DNA of 64,000 bases from an uncultured Candidatus Saccharibacteria bacterium (GCA_948288625.1 CAOHYA010000001.1:682001-746000), one strand, 5' to 3'. Shown: positions 46,026 to 55,080, counted from the first letter of the stretch. Notes: generated by a model not told the origin, from the letters alone. Made by a program: numbers and translations.

Positions 46026-47144
46026 ATGAAAAGAAAATCCGTTATTATTACACTTGTCGCCATAACCGGCGTCATTCTATTAACCGCCTTAGGTATTGTC
46101 GGCGGCATGCAACTCCAAAAACTACGAAGTGGCTTAATTCCTAATTCCCTCACTTCGACCACCGACGGCAACACGACGGCAACAACCGAAGAAAGTACGA
46201 TCGCTGCTATCGCCGAAAAAGTTGGGCCGAGCGTGGTGTCTATCGTCACCGAAAACCAAGCACAATCATTCTACGGCAATACTTCTCAAGAAGGTGCTGG
46301 CACCGGCATTATCGTCAGCGCCGATGGTTACGTAATGACAAATAACCATGTCGTTGAAAGCGCCAACGATGTCATGATCGTCGATAGCGAAGGTGAACAA
46401 TACGAAGATGTCACCATTATCGGGCGTGACCCACTTAACGATGTGGCGTTTTTGAAAATCAAATCGAATACGACGTTTAAACCAGCAGTCCTTGGTAACA
46501 GCTCTACTTTACGGATCGGCCAACAAGTCGTCGCTATCGGTAATGCGTTAGGCCAATACAGCAATACCGTTACGAGCGGTATCATCTCCGGCGTAGGTCG
46601 CCCCGTTACGGCTGCAACCAACGACGGGCAAACCGAAACGCTTACCGACCTCATTCAAACGGACGCCTCGATCAACCCGGGAAATTCCGGTGGCCCGTTA
46701 CTTAATATGGCCGGTCAAGTAATTGGTATCAACACGGCAATTGCCGCTGACGCGAACGGTATCGGTTTCTCTATTCCCGTAAATTCAACTAAGGGTATTT
46801 TATCCGGCGTCCTCGCCAACGGTAAAGTGAGCCGCGCCTACATGGGTGTGAATTATTTAAGCATTACACCTGATGTCGTGAAAGAATACAAACTTAACGT
46901 ACAAGACGGTGCCTACATACATTCAAATGACGGTTCAGCAGTTGCCGTCGGAAGCCCTGCTGAAAAAGCTAGCTTAAAAAATGACGACATCATAGTAAAA
47001 ATAAATAACGACACCGTCGGCAAACAAGGCAGCTTATCCAGCATTATCGGCCAATACAAACCAGGTGATACCGTCACCGTTACATATATTCGTGATGGCA
47101 AAGAGCAAACCACTCAGCTCACCTTTAGTGCCTATAGTTCATAA
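46026..47144 (+). CDS. htrA: HtrA/DegP-type serine protease with one PDZ domain
   Basis: 372 residues. N-terminal membrane anchor (about 7-25), low-complexity Thr-rich linker, trypsin-like domain with His (NNHVV, about 108), Asp (DPLNDVAFLKI, about 139) and Ser (NPGNSGGPLL, about 221), then one PDZ domain (about 275-365). It degrades or chaperones misfolded proteins outside the membrane. GAAAGG stands before the ATG and TATACT is upstream. Confidence 0.95.
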   Translation: MKRKSVIITLVAITGVILLTALGIVGGMQLQKLRSGLIPNSLTSTTDGNTTATTEESTIAAIAEKVGPSVVSIVTENQAQSFYGNTSQEGAGTGIIVSADGYVMTNNHVVESANDVMIVDSEGEQYEDVTIIGRDPLNDVAFLKIKSNTTFKPAVLGNSSTLRIGQQVVAIGNALGQYSNTVTSGIISGVGRPVTAATNDGQTETLTDLIQTDASINPGNSGGPLLNMAGQVIGINTAIAADANGIGFSIPVNSTKGILSGVLANGKVSRAYMGVNYLSITPDVVKEYKLNVQDGAYIHSNDGSAVAVGSPAEKASLKNDDIIVKINNDTVGKQGSLSSIIGQYKPGDTVTVTYIRDGKEQTTQLTFSAYSS

Positions 47145-47188
47145 TTATCTGAATATTTATGTGAACAGGGGTATAATGGTGAACAACC

Positions 47189-48391
47189 ATGCTCCACCGT
47201 GTCCGAACTACACCAGAATCTACGCCGACAAGTCCAAAGCAAGCCTTCGAAGATTTTGAGCGTTTCAATGTTTTCAACAAAGTATCGAAACGAATAAAAA
47301 AGTTCGGTTCAGCCGCTCTGGCATTTGCCAGCCTTAACGCCGGCTATTGGCTTGATGTCGATAACAATCGAGCCGAACTCGCGAACGCGGAAGTATCCGT
47401 GAATGTGATATCCGAAGCGATCGACAAAGCCAATAACGATAAAGCAATAATCTTCATAGATGGCTTCAATGCTTATGACGCCGATGTTCTCTCGAACTAT
47501 ATCGGGCCGGCTGCCCAGCAAGTAATTGATGGCCAAGTATGGTCATTAAGCTACAATAATGCCGTGCTCGATAGAAATAGAATCTACAAACCTATTCTCG
47601 ACAAAGTAGAAGAACTTGGCATAGAAAGTATCTGGATCAACGGCTACAGTATGGGTGGTGATATCGCCGCCGAAGCAGCCTGCGATATCGTAACAACCTC
47701 CGATGTGCCGATAAATATGTTATCGATGATGCATAGCCCGGATGGTTCAGCAGGCCTGCAACCATATCAAAAAAAGGAACTTGGCTTCGGGCAATGGTTG
47801 GCGAGCTGGTTTCCTGGTGCGGTTAATTCTTCATATGTTCGTTTTGCCGGCGAACTATACTTTTATCGCGATAATTATACGAAAGAATCCATCGGCGAAA
47901 ACGCAGTCAACTTAGGTAAGACAACCATCGATATATGGCAACGCTCCAACAACCCTAAACGAACATCAATGCAGCTTTTGACCGAACAGGTGTACAAAAT
48001 TGACCAATTCAATATGTTGGATGAGCTCAAATGCATAGCCGAACAACAAGGTGAAAAAAGAATGTTTCCTATCGTGTATTTCAAAGCAAAGAATGACACG
48101 ATGGTTGATAACGAGCTTTCTTCGGATAATTTTGCGGATTACGCCCAAGAAACGGGATTGGATTATTTCAGCTTTACCGTCCCCAACGCAGTTCACGCGC
48201 AATATTACAGGACCGTCGACGAATATATGACCACTTTCGCGATGGCGAAGGAACCGATTCTGAATAGTATCCAAAACGAACAAGCCAAACGCGCCTTTGC
48301 ATTACTTTCTCAACAAGAAGAATTACGAAGTAAGCCGGTAGAGCCTAAGGAATTTGTCGAGCCAGAAGATATATTCCAAGCCGAAGAATAG
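47189..48391 (+). CDS. Alpha/beta hydrolase-like exported protein, 400 aa
   Basis: N-terminal basic part, then a hydrophobic segment (about 34-52, FGSAALAFASLNAGYWL) that may be a signal anchor. The nucleophile elbow GYSMGGDIAAE is clear (about 150), preceded by a strand with IIFIDGFNAYD; a late VHAQYY His could complete the triad. C-terminus acidic and low complexity. Not a known lipase type. TATAAT ends 11 nt before the ATG, so only a few nt of leader exist. Confidence 0.72.
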   Translation: MLHRVRTTPESTPTSPKQAFEDFERFNVFNKVSKRIKKFGSAALAFASLNAGYWLDVDNNRAELANAEVSVNVISEAIDKANNDKAIIFIDGFNAYDADVLSNYIGPAAQQVIDGQVWSLSYNNAVLDRNRIYKPILDKVEELGIESIWINGYSMGGDIAAEAACDIVTTSDVPINMLSMMHSPDGSAGLQPYQKKELGFGQWLASWFPGAVNSSYVRFAGELYFYRDNYTKESIGENAVNLGKTTIDIWQRSNNPKRTSMQLLTEQVYKIDQFNMLDELKCIAEQQGEKRMFPIVYFKAKNDTMVDNELSSDNFADYAQETGLDYFSFTVPNAVHAQYYRTVDEYMTTFAMAKEPILNSIQNEQAKRAFALLSQQEELRSKPVEPKEFVEPEDIFQAEE

Positions 48392-48407
48392 TTTTAAACT
48401 CTTTCGA

Positions 48408-48869
48408 TTAGGCGTAATTCATACCCGAAGCAAACCCGAACCATTCACCATTCGAAAAGCAAATGAATGAAAATACATCCGTTTTTGCCGGAGTTACTGT
48501 CAACACGGGTGGGGTGTCATCAGGCCATGCGACCGAAGCTGGCCAGTTAATGGTAAACCCAGAACCTGAATGCGTAATAAAAATCGAAAAACTCTTACCG
48601 GCTACGGCGCTTGGGAAAGTAAAGGTACAGTTACCCGTAAGTACGACATTATTGATAGTTGCCGTCGTGGTGTCAGGTATCGTTACCGCCGAACCGGAAC
48701 TTGCTACGGTATTGATATTTTCAATCAAGCGAGTGGGCGCTGGCCCATTCTGCCACTTAGACGTCGAGGCATTATATTGGAGCTGCTGATTATTGGCAGG
48801 TGAACTTAATGCGACATCTGCCGCACCGGCAATTGAACTACTTCCACCCGACCCGCCGCCAAAACCCAT
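48408..48869 (-). CDS. Tail-fibre-like glycine-rich protein, paralogue of 13446-13904
   Basis: 153 residues. MGFGGGSGGSSSIAGAADV start, tail-fibre-type linker SSPANNQQLQYNASTSKWQNG, then a beta domain ending FSNGEWFGFASGMNYA. It is plainly related to the protein at 13446-13904 along its whole length. No signal peptide. It faces away from the beta-helix gene at 48948, with 78 bases between the two starts. Possibly a module of a surface or phage-tail-derived structure. Confidence 0.72.
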   Translation of the reverse strand: MGFGGGSGGSSSIAGAADVALSSPANNQQLQYNASTSKWQNGPAPTRLIENINTVASSGSAVTIPDTTTATINNVVLTGNCTFTFPSAVAGKSFSIFITHSGSGFTINWPASVAWPDDTPPVLTVTPAKTDVFSFICFSNGEWFGFASGMNYA

Positions 48870-48947
48870 ATGCTACCCTTTCTTTCCGCTAGTATACACT
48901 AATCAATGAATAGCGGTAAGACGCTTGTGGTACAATACGGGTAGTTT

Positions 48948-50219
48948 ATGCCAAGTGTGACTGCCCGTATATCAAAAGCGCCGGAAACCATTCCCTTTAG
49001 AGGACCAGTAAGTTTCCCTAACTTAGCCGCGGCACGAGCCGCCCTTCATACCCCTGCCGATGCGAATTATGTTATATGGGACCCAGCGTGGCCAGTCAAT
49101 CGCGACTTAGAAGATGTATTCAACTCATTGGGCGCTAATGATATCTTAGTACTTCCCGAACGGGCTCAACCGTACCTTGTCGATTCGTCCGAAGGGTTTC
49201 GTGCCGCCGGCGTACAATCAGTGACCGGCCGAAATGGTCAGATCCCTATCACCAACACGTACAAAGGGTTGCGAAGTGCACGTACTTGGTTTGCGATGGC
49301 TCGTTCACGCCGGGGTATTTTAGGGCTTGGCCCTAATGCCCGTATTGAATTAAGTAATTCAAGCTGGACCCACGAACGTCAAATTCAAGATGCCGGGAGC
49401 GTTCAAGAAGACGGCTGGGTGTCACCTGGTCGCTATTGGATCGGTACCGATGGTCAGCAAAAGCACGAACTTGTCGGCTGCCAAGAAAAAATTATCGAGA
49501 GTAGCCGTGACGGTGCCTACTATGGTAACTTTACGCTGCGAGGCCGAGATCTAGGTGGCATCGCCTACCATGGAGTGACCGGTGCGGGCGCTACTTTTGA
49601 ACGACTCGACCTTACCGGCGGCTGGCGCGGCTTCCTAGGAGTTCCTAACGGAGAAGCTGGCGCTATCTCGTCTTCTGGCGGCGATGGGTATTATATTGCT
49701 AAGTGTATCGTCGGGACGCGCGTCGGCTCCGGCCCTCGCATCGCTTCGTCCCCTATCATGATCAATACTTCAAGCGGTGGTATCATCGAAGATACCGATA
49801 CGCACGAAGCGTTCGAAGGCATGCTTACCTTATGGCGCTGCTCCGGGAAACATATCTTCAGGAATGTACATTGCCGTTATAATACCGGCCCAGGCCTTAA
49901 CTTAGAATTAACTCAAGCCGGCTTTGAACTCGAATGGACGGGCGGTTCAATTTTTTCAGACTATCAAGGTGGTGGTGGCCGAACGCCAAAACCTGCCGAC
50001 CAAGGCACAAAGGGTAAGCTCCATATTAGCCTCCACTCCACGGGTACGTCGGCCAAAATCACCCTTCGCAATGTCGACATTGATAACGGGCCGACACCTG
50101 GTGCGCTTAACGTTCAATCGTACGGAACGGGAACACGTGACCTTCAGCAGGTATCGGACGTGAAATGCTACGGCCTTGACGGCGTATTAAAACCGACCAA
50201 AATATACGGTATCAACTAG
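48948..50219 (+). CDS. Right-handed beta-helix (tailspike/pectate-lyase-like) protein, 423 aa
   Basis: Repeated short strands with Asn/Gly turns (GNFTLRGRDLGGIAYHG, ATFERLDLTGGWRGFLG, KHIFRNVHCRYNTGPGLNLE) fit a parallel beta-helix. The N-terminal 100 residues (NLAAARAALHTPADANYVIWDP) resemble the entry domain of some phage minor tail/tailspike proteins. No signal peptide. Beta-helix proteins of this sort bind or cleave polysaccharides. TACAAT lies 11 nt before the ATG. Confidence 0.75.
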   Translation: MPSVTARISKAPETIPFRGPVSFPNLAAARAALHTPADANYVIWDPAWPVNRDLEDVFNSLGANDILVLPERAQPYLVDSSEGFRAAGVQSVTGRNGQIPITNTYKGLRSARTWFAMARSRRGILGLGPNARIELSNSSWTHERQIQDAGSVQEDGWVSPGRYWIGTDGQQKHELVGCQEKIIESSRDGAYYGNFTLRGRDLGGIAYHGVTGAGATFERLDLTGGWRGFLGVPNGEAGAISSSGGDGYYIAKCIVGTRVGSGPRIASSPIMINTSSGGIIEDTDTHEAFEGMLTLWRCSGKHIFRNVHCRYNTGPGLNLELTQAGFELEWTGGSIFSDYQGGGGRTPKPADQGTKGKLHISLHSTGTSAKITLRNVDIDNGPTPGALNVQSYGTGTRDLQQVSDVKCYGLDGVLKPTKIYGIN

Positions 50220-50305
50220 CTTTTTAAACAAATTCAGTATATAGTTTCAACTGAGTTTTGAAAAAGAATTCCGTCCTTTCAATCAATCGAGTAGATTGGC
50301 ATGAT

Positions 50306-50728
50306 ATGTCCGATAATGAGAATGCAAGCAGTGAAACTTCTCAGCGAATGGCTGAAAACTTTTTGCGCAGGATACAAGCCGAACCGGCCACCCCTCGCAA
50401 TCGCAGTCTAGAGGGGCCGATCACCATCAAGCCGACCTTCGTACTGTCCGCGAAGGCAAAACGACTGTTGTTTCGTAAGCGGCGAGGTGATAGATTCGAA
50501 GAGCAGTTCGTCGTAATGGCTGAAGAGCCAGTAGTGACGGCTCGTGGCTGGAATCGTTTCGAAGTCGGTCACGAAAGTGAACGAGCAGATGAAGTCGAAG
50601 AACAGCTCAGACGTATTTTTCACAAGGATTTGACTATTACTGACGTCCAGGTTCGCTTTTCCAGCCTCCACTTCGGAACTGGAAGTAAAGCCGGGAAAAT
50701 ACTCAGAGTCACCTTTACAATCTCATAA
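50306..50728 (+). CDS. Hypothetical protein, 140 aa
   Basis: No family recognised. Basic, soluble; a helix-rich N-terminus (ETSQRMAENFLRRIQAE), then LSAKAKRLLFRKRRGDRF and a beta-rich C-terminus (ITDVQVRFSSLHFGTGSKAGKILRVTF). The start at ATG 50306 is a choice: the frame is open 16 codons further, but no ribosome-binding site is seen for either. A bidirectional terminator follows. A small single-gene unit. Confidence 0.58.
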   Translation: MSDNENASSETSQRMAENFLRRIQAEPATPRNRSLEGPITIKPTFVLSAKAKRLLFRKRRGDRFEEQFVVMAEEPVVTARGWNRFEVGHESERADEVEEQLRRIFHKDLTITDVQVRFSSLHFGTGSKAGKILRVTFTIS

Positions 50729-50754
50729 CCAACCAAGCCTCACTTCCTCCGCAT

Positions 50755-50798
50755 AAGCAAAAGCCTTGCGTCGAAGGATGTGGGGCTTTTTGCTTTAT
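50755..50798. terminator. Bidirectional terminator between 50306 and 50803 genes
   Basis: AAGCAAAAAGCC-type arms (AAGCAAAAGCC and GGCTTTTTGCTT) with a GC-rich top loop; T runs on both strands. Confidence 0.78.
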
Positions 50799-50802
50799 TA
50801 CA

Positions 50803-51093
50803 CTAAGCTCCAAAGTAAATGAGCAGGTCGCTGACTACATAGGCGATTACGAGATAGAGCGAGAGGTTATATCCAAGCTTCGTTTGTTTAAACTTAATAC
50901 GAAATATAAGTTCATAAATAAAAAATAGTAATAAAATACCCGAAGTAATTATAACGAGTATATCTTCGCCGATTATCGGAAAGTAAATTACATCAAATAA
51001 AGCCAATAGCGTAACAAGTACAATAAAAACGAGTCGCCAGTCACGAGAAGGCTGGTAGTTGGCCGGAAGTTCGCCGATAAACTTGTTATTCAT
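50803..51093 (-). CDS. Small three-helix membrane protein, 96 aa
   Basis: Three membrane helices after a polar N-terminus (MNNKFIGELPANYQPSRDW). No motif. TATAGT lies 10 nt before the ATG at 51093; a GTG 12 bases further up is in frame but would overlap the promoter. It lies 23 bases after the DUF1003 gene and may belong to the SPFH-DUF1003 group. Confidence 0.6.
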   Translation of the reverse strand: MNNKFIGELPANYQPSRDWRLVFIVLVTLLALFDVIYFPIIGEDILVIITSGILLLFFIYELIFRIKFKQTKLGYNLSLYLVIAYVVSDLLIYFGA

Positions 51094-51116
51094 ACTATTC
51101 GTCACTATAGCACAGG

Positions 51117-51578
51117 TTAATCGTTGAGGGACTCTTCCTGATTGGCTTTGTTTAATGTGGTACTTTCATTCGTCCTCATATCAGCAAGCAAATCAGATAC
51201 CTCTACACCTTGCTTATCCGCAATTCGCTGTAGTATACGCACAATTGTGTTTATATCCACTTCGGCTTTTAAGTCAGAATGATAATCGAGCTCAGTGCGC
51301 GCTTCGGCAAGCTTTGCTTCGCGTCGCTGGCTCATGATAACGAAAGTTGATAACAGAATAGCTTCGATTGAAACGGTTGTAGTTAGGAAGCTGAATGGGT
51401 ATTTATCAATAATATACTCTTGGCCAAAAACGCCCGTATTCAGCAAGATCCAAAACGCAAAGAAGCTAACATTTACGATTAAGAACGGCATCGAGCCCGC
51501 CACTTTCGTGACGAAACTCGATACCCTATCACTTTTCGTGCGGAGCTTTTTGACTTCGATATTTTTATTAATTGCCAT
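51117..51578 (-). CDS. DUF1003 membrane protein
   Basis: 153 residues with two membrane helices and a helical soluble tail. The signature YPFSFLTTTVSIEAILLSTFVIMSQRR matches the DUF1003 core. Function unknown; the family often neighbours metal-ion transporters. It follows the SPFH gene by 14 bases, so they are one operon. Confidence 0.88.
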   Translation of the reverse strand: MAINKNIEVKKLRTKSDRVSSFVTKVAGSMPFLIVNVSFFAFWILLNTGVFGQEYIIDKYPFSFLTTTVSIEAILLSTFVIMSQRREAKLAEARTELDYHSDLKAEVDINTIVRILQRIADKQGVEVSDLLADMRTNESTTLNKANQEESLND

Positions 51579-51592
51579 ATCGGTTGATTAAA

Positions 51593-52360
51593 CTATTTTT
51601 TATCAGCGCTTATGATATTTGATGCGCCGCGCAGTGCGTCGATTAATTCGACAGGGAAAAGCATCATAGTCTTTTGGCTTGGCTCGGTGCTGATACGTTC
51701 TAAAGTACCGAGTGTACGTAGGTTCAGCGCCCCTGGAACTTTAGAGAAGATTTCGGCGGCATCGGCCAGGTTTTGTGCGGCCACCTTTTCACCATCGGCA
51801 CCAATGATATTCGCACGGCGTTCACGCTCGGCTTCAGCTTGCTTAGCCATGGCACGTTTCATATCCTGAGGGAGTTCGATGTTTTGCATCTTCACGTTCT
51901 CGATGTCGATTCCCCATTTGCTGGTCTCGGCATCGACGATTTCTTTGATACGTTCGCTAATTTCTTCACGTTTCTGCAGCAGTTCATCAAGTTCGAAGTT
52001 GCCGGTCACGTCACGAAGAGCTGCCTGAGCAAATTGGCTGGTAGCGTAGACGTAGTTAGTGGTTTCAAGTACCGCCTTGGCTGGGTCGACGACACGGAAG
52101 TACACGATCGCATCAATACCAGCTGTCACGTTATCCTTGGTGATGATTTCCTGCTTCGATACATCGATAGGTGTCGAGCGAACGTCGACTCGTGTCATCG
52201 TCTGGAAGATGGGGATGATGACCCTGAGGCCTGGCTGTCGTACGCCAGTAAAGCGACCGAGCGTCAGAACGATACCGCGCTGGTATTGGTTGACCACTTT
52301 CAATCCGCTTAAAATAAATAATGCGATGGCAATGATAACTGTCCAAAATAGTATGTCCAT
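51593..52360 (-). CDS. SPFH/band 7 family protein (slipin-like)
   Basis: 255 residues. N-terminal membrane hairpin, then the SPFH domain (RGIVLTLGRFTGVRQPGLRVIIP to SQFAQAALRDVTG) and a coiled coil (KQAEAERERRANIIGADGEK), as in stomatin/slipin proteins. It forms oligomeric rings in the membrane and organises membrane proteins. GGGAG and TATACT precede the ATG. Confidence 0.95.
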   Translation of the reverse strand: MDILFWTVIIAIALFILSGLKVVNQYQRGIVLTLGRFTGVRQPGLRVIIPIFQTMTRVDVRSTPIDVSKQEIITKDNVTAGIDAIVYFRVVDPAKAVLETTNYVYATSQFAQAALRDVTGNFELDELLQKREEISERIKEIVDAETSKWGIDIENVKMQNIELPQDMKRAMAKQAEAERERRANIIGADGEKVAAQNLADAAEIFSKVPGALNLRTLGTLERISTEPSQKTMMLFPVELIDALRGASNIISADKK

Positions 52361-52405
52361 GAAAACTCCCTGTTTATAGTTTCAGTATAGCAAAGAAAAA
52401 TACTA

Positions 52406-52435
52406 TTGACTCATATAGCTACTTAGCGTTACTAT
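52406..52435 (+). promoter_or_regulatory. Promoter of the padR-DUF1048 operon
   Basis: TTGACT (52406-52411), 18-base spacer, TACTAT (52430-52435). Confidence 0.65.
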
Positions 52436-52462
52436 GTAGTGGTACTACGTAATACTACATAG
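52432..52462. promoter_or_regulatory. Predicted PadR operator
   Basis: A perfect 9-bp inverted repeat, CTATGTAGT and ACTACATAG, with a 13-base spacer, overlaps the -10 box of the padR gene. PadR-family repressors bind ATGT-ACAT type palindromes, so autoregulation is expected. Confidence 0.72.
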
Positions 52463-52475
52463 GAGTATCGAAACA

Positions 52476-52796
52476 TTGAACAATATAACAGAAATGCTCA
52501 AAGGCGTGCTTGAAGGCAGTATTTTGGAAATCATCGGCCGAGGCAGTACCTACGGTTACGAGATCACCCAGCAGCTGCGCAAGCTTGGGTTTGAAGATGT
52601 CGTCGAAGGGACGGTGTATACCATCCTGGTACGGCTTGAAAAGAACGACTTGGTCAACATAGAGAAGAAACCTTCCGAAGTAGGCCCACCACGAAAGTTC
52701 TACAGCCTCACAGACGCCGGCTTCAAAGAACTGCACACCTTTTGGGCTAAATGGGATTTCGTATCATCAAAAATTAATGAACTAAGGAGCAAATAA
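52476..52796 (+). CDS. PadR family transcriptional repressor
   Basis: 106 residues, starting at TTG 52476 with AGGAG before it. The winged helix shows STYGYEITQQLRKLGF, VEGTVYTILVRLEKNDLV and GPPRKFYSLTDAGFKEL, the PadR pattern. Only the DNA-binding part and a short C-terminal helix are present. It is encoded right before a DUF1048 protein, a common pair. Confidence 0.94.
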   Translation: MNNITEMLKGVLEGSILEIIGRGSTYGYEITQQLRKLGFEDVVEGTVYTILVRLEKNDLVNIEKKPSEVGPPRKFYSLTDAGFKELHTFWAKWDFVSSKINELRSK

Positions 52797-52797
52797 T

Positions 52798-53133
52798 ATG
52801 AACAAAATTATCGATACTATCATTGGAGACCTCAACGAAAAGAAACGGTACCGCGAGAATGAAAAGCGCGCCAAAGCACTACCGAAAGAATATTCAGAAG
52901 CATATGGCGAAATCAAACACTACCTATGGAACACCGGCATGATGACTATCGAGCCACTCTTCCCTCTTGTAGACTTATTGGAGGAAGCCGCCGCTGACGG
53001 TAAGCATGTGACAGAAATTACCGGCCTGGATGTCGCCGCTTTCGCCGACGAGTTAGCACGCGGCACTCGAACGTACCATGACGACCAACGCAAAAAGCTG
53101 AACGCAGCCGTAAGCAAGAAGAACCGCTCTTAA
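52798..53133 (+). CDS. DUF1048 family protein
   Basis: 111 residues. All-helical; KALPKEYSEAYGEIKHYLWN and LLEEAAADGKHVTEITGLDVAAFADEL are typical of DUF1048. It starts one base after the padR stop and is co-transcribed under the PadR operator. The pair is widespread in Gram-positive bacteria; its role is not known. Confidence 0.9.
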   Translation: MNKIIDTIIGDLNEKKRYRENEKRAKALPKEYSEAYGEIKHYLWNTGMMTIEPLFPLVDLLEEAAADGKHVTEITGLDVAAFADELARGTRTYHDDQRKKLNAAVSKKNRS

Positions 53134-53134
53134 C

Positions 53135-53416
53135 TTAGCGGTTCTTCAGCCCATCCAGTCGTAGCGTGTCACTTTCGTCGCCGTGAGCACCGCCACTATT
53201 GACATGCTTGTCCCCTATTTGCGGCCCTTTCTTGATAACCTGGGCCATCGCCATGGCATGACCGTGACCGAGCTCAAAATCTTCTTTCAACCAAGTGACG
53301 ATTTCGCCGGTTTTAGTATCGGCACCAAAGCCTTTTTCCTTGGCCAGGATAATGAATTCGTTCGGCGTCTTGCCGGTCTTGGCTTCAATGTTGTCTAAGT
53401 ATGCTTGAAATGACAT
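53135..53416 (-). CDS. DUF4287 family protein
   Basis: 93 residues from ATG 53416, fixed by AAGGAGAT 10 nt upstream. The segment MSFQAYLDNIEAKTGKTPNEF and ELGHGHAMAMAQVI match DUF4287. Function unknown. Convergent with the DUF1048 gene, with one base between stops. Confidence 0.85.
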   Translation of the reverse strand: MSFQAYLDNIEAKTGKTPNEFIILAKEKGFGADTKTGEIVTWLKEDFELGHGHAMAMAQVIKKGPQIGDKHVNSGGAHGDESDTLRLDGLKNR

Positions 53417-53483
53417 GAACATATCTCCTTGCTTAGATAATAGTGCAAAGGTGGCACAAAGGGAAATTTTGCAATCGAATGAA

Positions 53484-53714
53484 TTACTTGCTGTGCTTGG
53501 AACCGATGTACTGCATGACCAAAACCGCTACGGCGATAACCGGTAATATCACGGTTAAAAGCGACCAGTAATCATAGCCCCGTCGAAACCATTCGGCTGC
53601 GACAGCTACGACGTAAGCGACATACGCTAAGTATATAGCCAGGCCGACAAAGCTGGTTGGAAGATAACTTCCACGTATCTTACGAAACCAAATTGATGCG
53701 TTATTTTTTGCCAT
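53484..53714 (-). CDS. Small membrane protein, 76 aa
   Basis: Two membrane helices. No known motif. AAGGAGA precedes the ATG. It lies 37 bases downstream of the MerR gene and may be its target in the same operon; this is inference. Confidence 0.6.
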   Translation of the reverse strand: MAKNNASIWFRKIRGSYLPTSFVGLAIYLAYVAYVVAVAAEWFRRGYDYWSLLTVILPVIAVAVLVMQYIGSKHSK

Positions 53715-53751
53715 ATTGTTCTCCTTATTATTTTTCTTTCAGGCAAGCGCA

Positions 53752-54246
53752 TTATTCGGTGCTTTTGCCTAGCGTCCTCAAGTCAGTATTAAGAGTGAGC
53801 GATAAGGTTATCAGTTCCGTTTCAATGCGACGCATCGCCTGGCTATCACTTCGTGACATAGCTTCGTAGTGTTCGGTTTTTTTCTTCAGAAAAGCCAGTT
53901 GCTTATTAAGCCGGGTAATCTTTTCCTTGACGATGTGTTGCTGCTTTGTCAGCAAAGCCATTCGTTTATCGATGGATTTCTGCTCGCTTAACTCATTATC
54001 GAGGTACGTCCTCATATCAGCGATCGACATGCCAGAAGCTCTTAGGGCGGCCAGCAAATGGGCTTGATAGATATTATCGACGCTATACCGACGCTGCTTG
54101 CTACTAACATCGCGTTCGATTGCCGGCAAAAGCCCCCTTTTTTCGTAATAACGAAGTGTATCTTCTGATAATCCGGTCTGCAAGGTCACTTGCCCGAGCG
54201 ACATTGGCCCGTCTATGTCAAAATACTTTGATGCTTCGTCGTTCAT
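53752..54246 (-). CDS. MerR family transcriptional regulator
   Basis: 164 residues. The winged helix SLGQVTLQTGLSEDTLRYYEKRGLLPAIERD at about 16-46 and the KQRRYSVDNIYQAHLLAALR segment are standard MerR. The rest is a coiled coil (SIDKRMALLTKQQHIVKEKI) without metal-binding cysteines, so it senses something other than metal. Divergent neighbours are absent; it leads a two-gene unit with 53484. Confidence 0.92.
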   Translation of the reverse strand: MNDEASKYFDIDGPMSLGQVTLQTGLSEDTLRYYEKRGLLPAIERDVSSKQRRYSVDNIYQAHLLAALRASGMSIADMRTYLDNELSEQKSIDKRMALLTKQQHIVKEKITRLNKQLAFLKKKTEHYEAMSRSDSQAMRRIETELITLSLTLNTDLRTLGKSTE

Positions 54247-54294
54247 AATTTGAAGTATAGAAAGCTGGAGTACACCAGGTCAAGAAAAATCGCG

Positions 54295-54612
54295 CTATTT
54301 ATCTGACGCATTAAGCTTATTCAAAAGCGCATCGTCGACTTTTACGTACGCATAGGAAAATCCTAAGGCCGCCGTACGTTTGACTTCGAGTACGAAAAAG
54401 GTATGACCTCCCTGCTCACATTTGAACAGCCTTACGGTTTGTTTACCCAAGAATACGGCTTCTTCACTTATGACACCTAAATCATCAACTACCTTCGCAC
54501 CGAATTGGAGTTCGATTGATTTACTGCGACCTTTCTTGGTAAAAAGCCCGACGATGATAATCATCGCGACGAGGACCCATAAAACTAAGAAGGCGATTTC
54601 GGGTGGTTGCAT
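54295..54612 (-). CDS. Membrane-anchored hypothetical protein, 105 aa
   Basis: One N-terminal helix (about 6-24), then a beta-rich cytoplasmic or outer domain (FLGKQTVRLFKCEQGGHTFFVLEV). No known family. It may be part of the group 54295-55003, but gaps are 22 bases or more. Confidence 0.62.
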   Translation of the reverse strand: MQPPEIAFLVLWVLVAMIIIVGLFTKKGRSKSIELQFGAKVVDDLGVISEEAVFLGKQTVRLFKCEQGGHTFFVLEVKRTAALGFSYAYVKVDDALLNKLNASDK

Positions 54613-54634
54613 AGTTATTGATCGCTCACTTTAA

Positions 54635-55003
54635 TTATTTCCAGTTAACATTATTTTCGCGATATTCTTTTACTCTATAAATGAGCAGCTTCTTAAGTAA
54701 CTTTATAGGAAGTGGTTTTTCGTAGGAAAGTTGAATCGAACCTTTGCCGGTAACATAGCCAGAGAGCTCACTCTCAAAAGCTTGCATAGCGGAGGGTGTA
54801 ACTACGAAGTTCATATGCTGTTTATGTCCGGAGAATACGACCAGAATCATCCCATCCTTCTCAACCGCAGCAGGAGCTCCCCATTTTAACGTCTCTTCAG
54901 TATCAGGCAGAACTGAGCGTACCAAATTGCGCAATTCAATAAGTTTTTTCTTTTGATTTTCAGGGAAGCCGTTCAAATACTCATCAATTGTTTTTGGTTT
55001 CAT
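54635..55003 (-). CDS. DUF1801 (YdhG-like) protein
   Basis: 122 residues. TIDEYLNGFPENQKKKLIELRNLVRSVLPDTEETLKWGAPA and MNFVVTP are typical of DUF1801/YdhG. The fold is frataxin-like; a role in iron handling has been suggested for the family but is unproven here. Monocistronic or with 54295. Confidence 0.9.
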   Translation of the reverse strand: MKPKTIDEYLNGFPENQKKKLIELRNLVRSVLPDTEETLKWGAPAAVEKDGMILVVFSGHKQHMNFVVTPSAMQAFESELSGYVTGKGSIQLSYEKPLPIKLLKKLLIYRVKEYRENNVNWK

Positions 55004-55080
55004 ATGTCTATGATATCAAAAATACGCATCTCGTCAGTAACCTAGTACAATAAGGGTAATAAATAACGAGGAGTTTAGAC

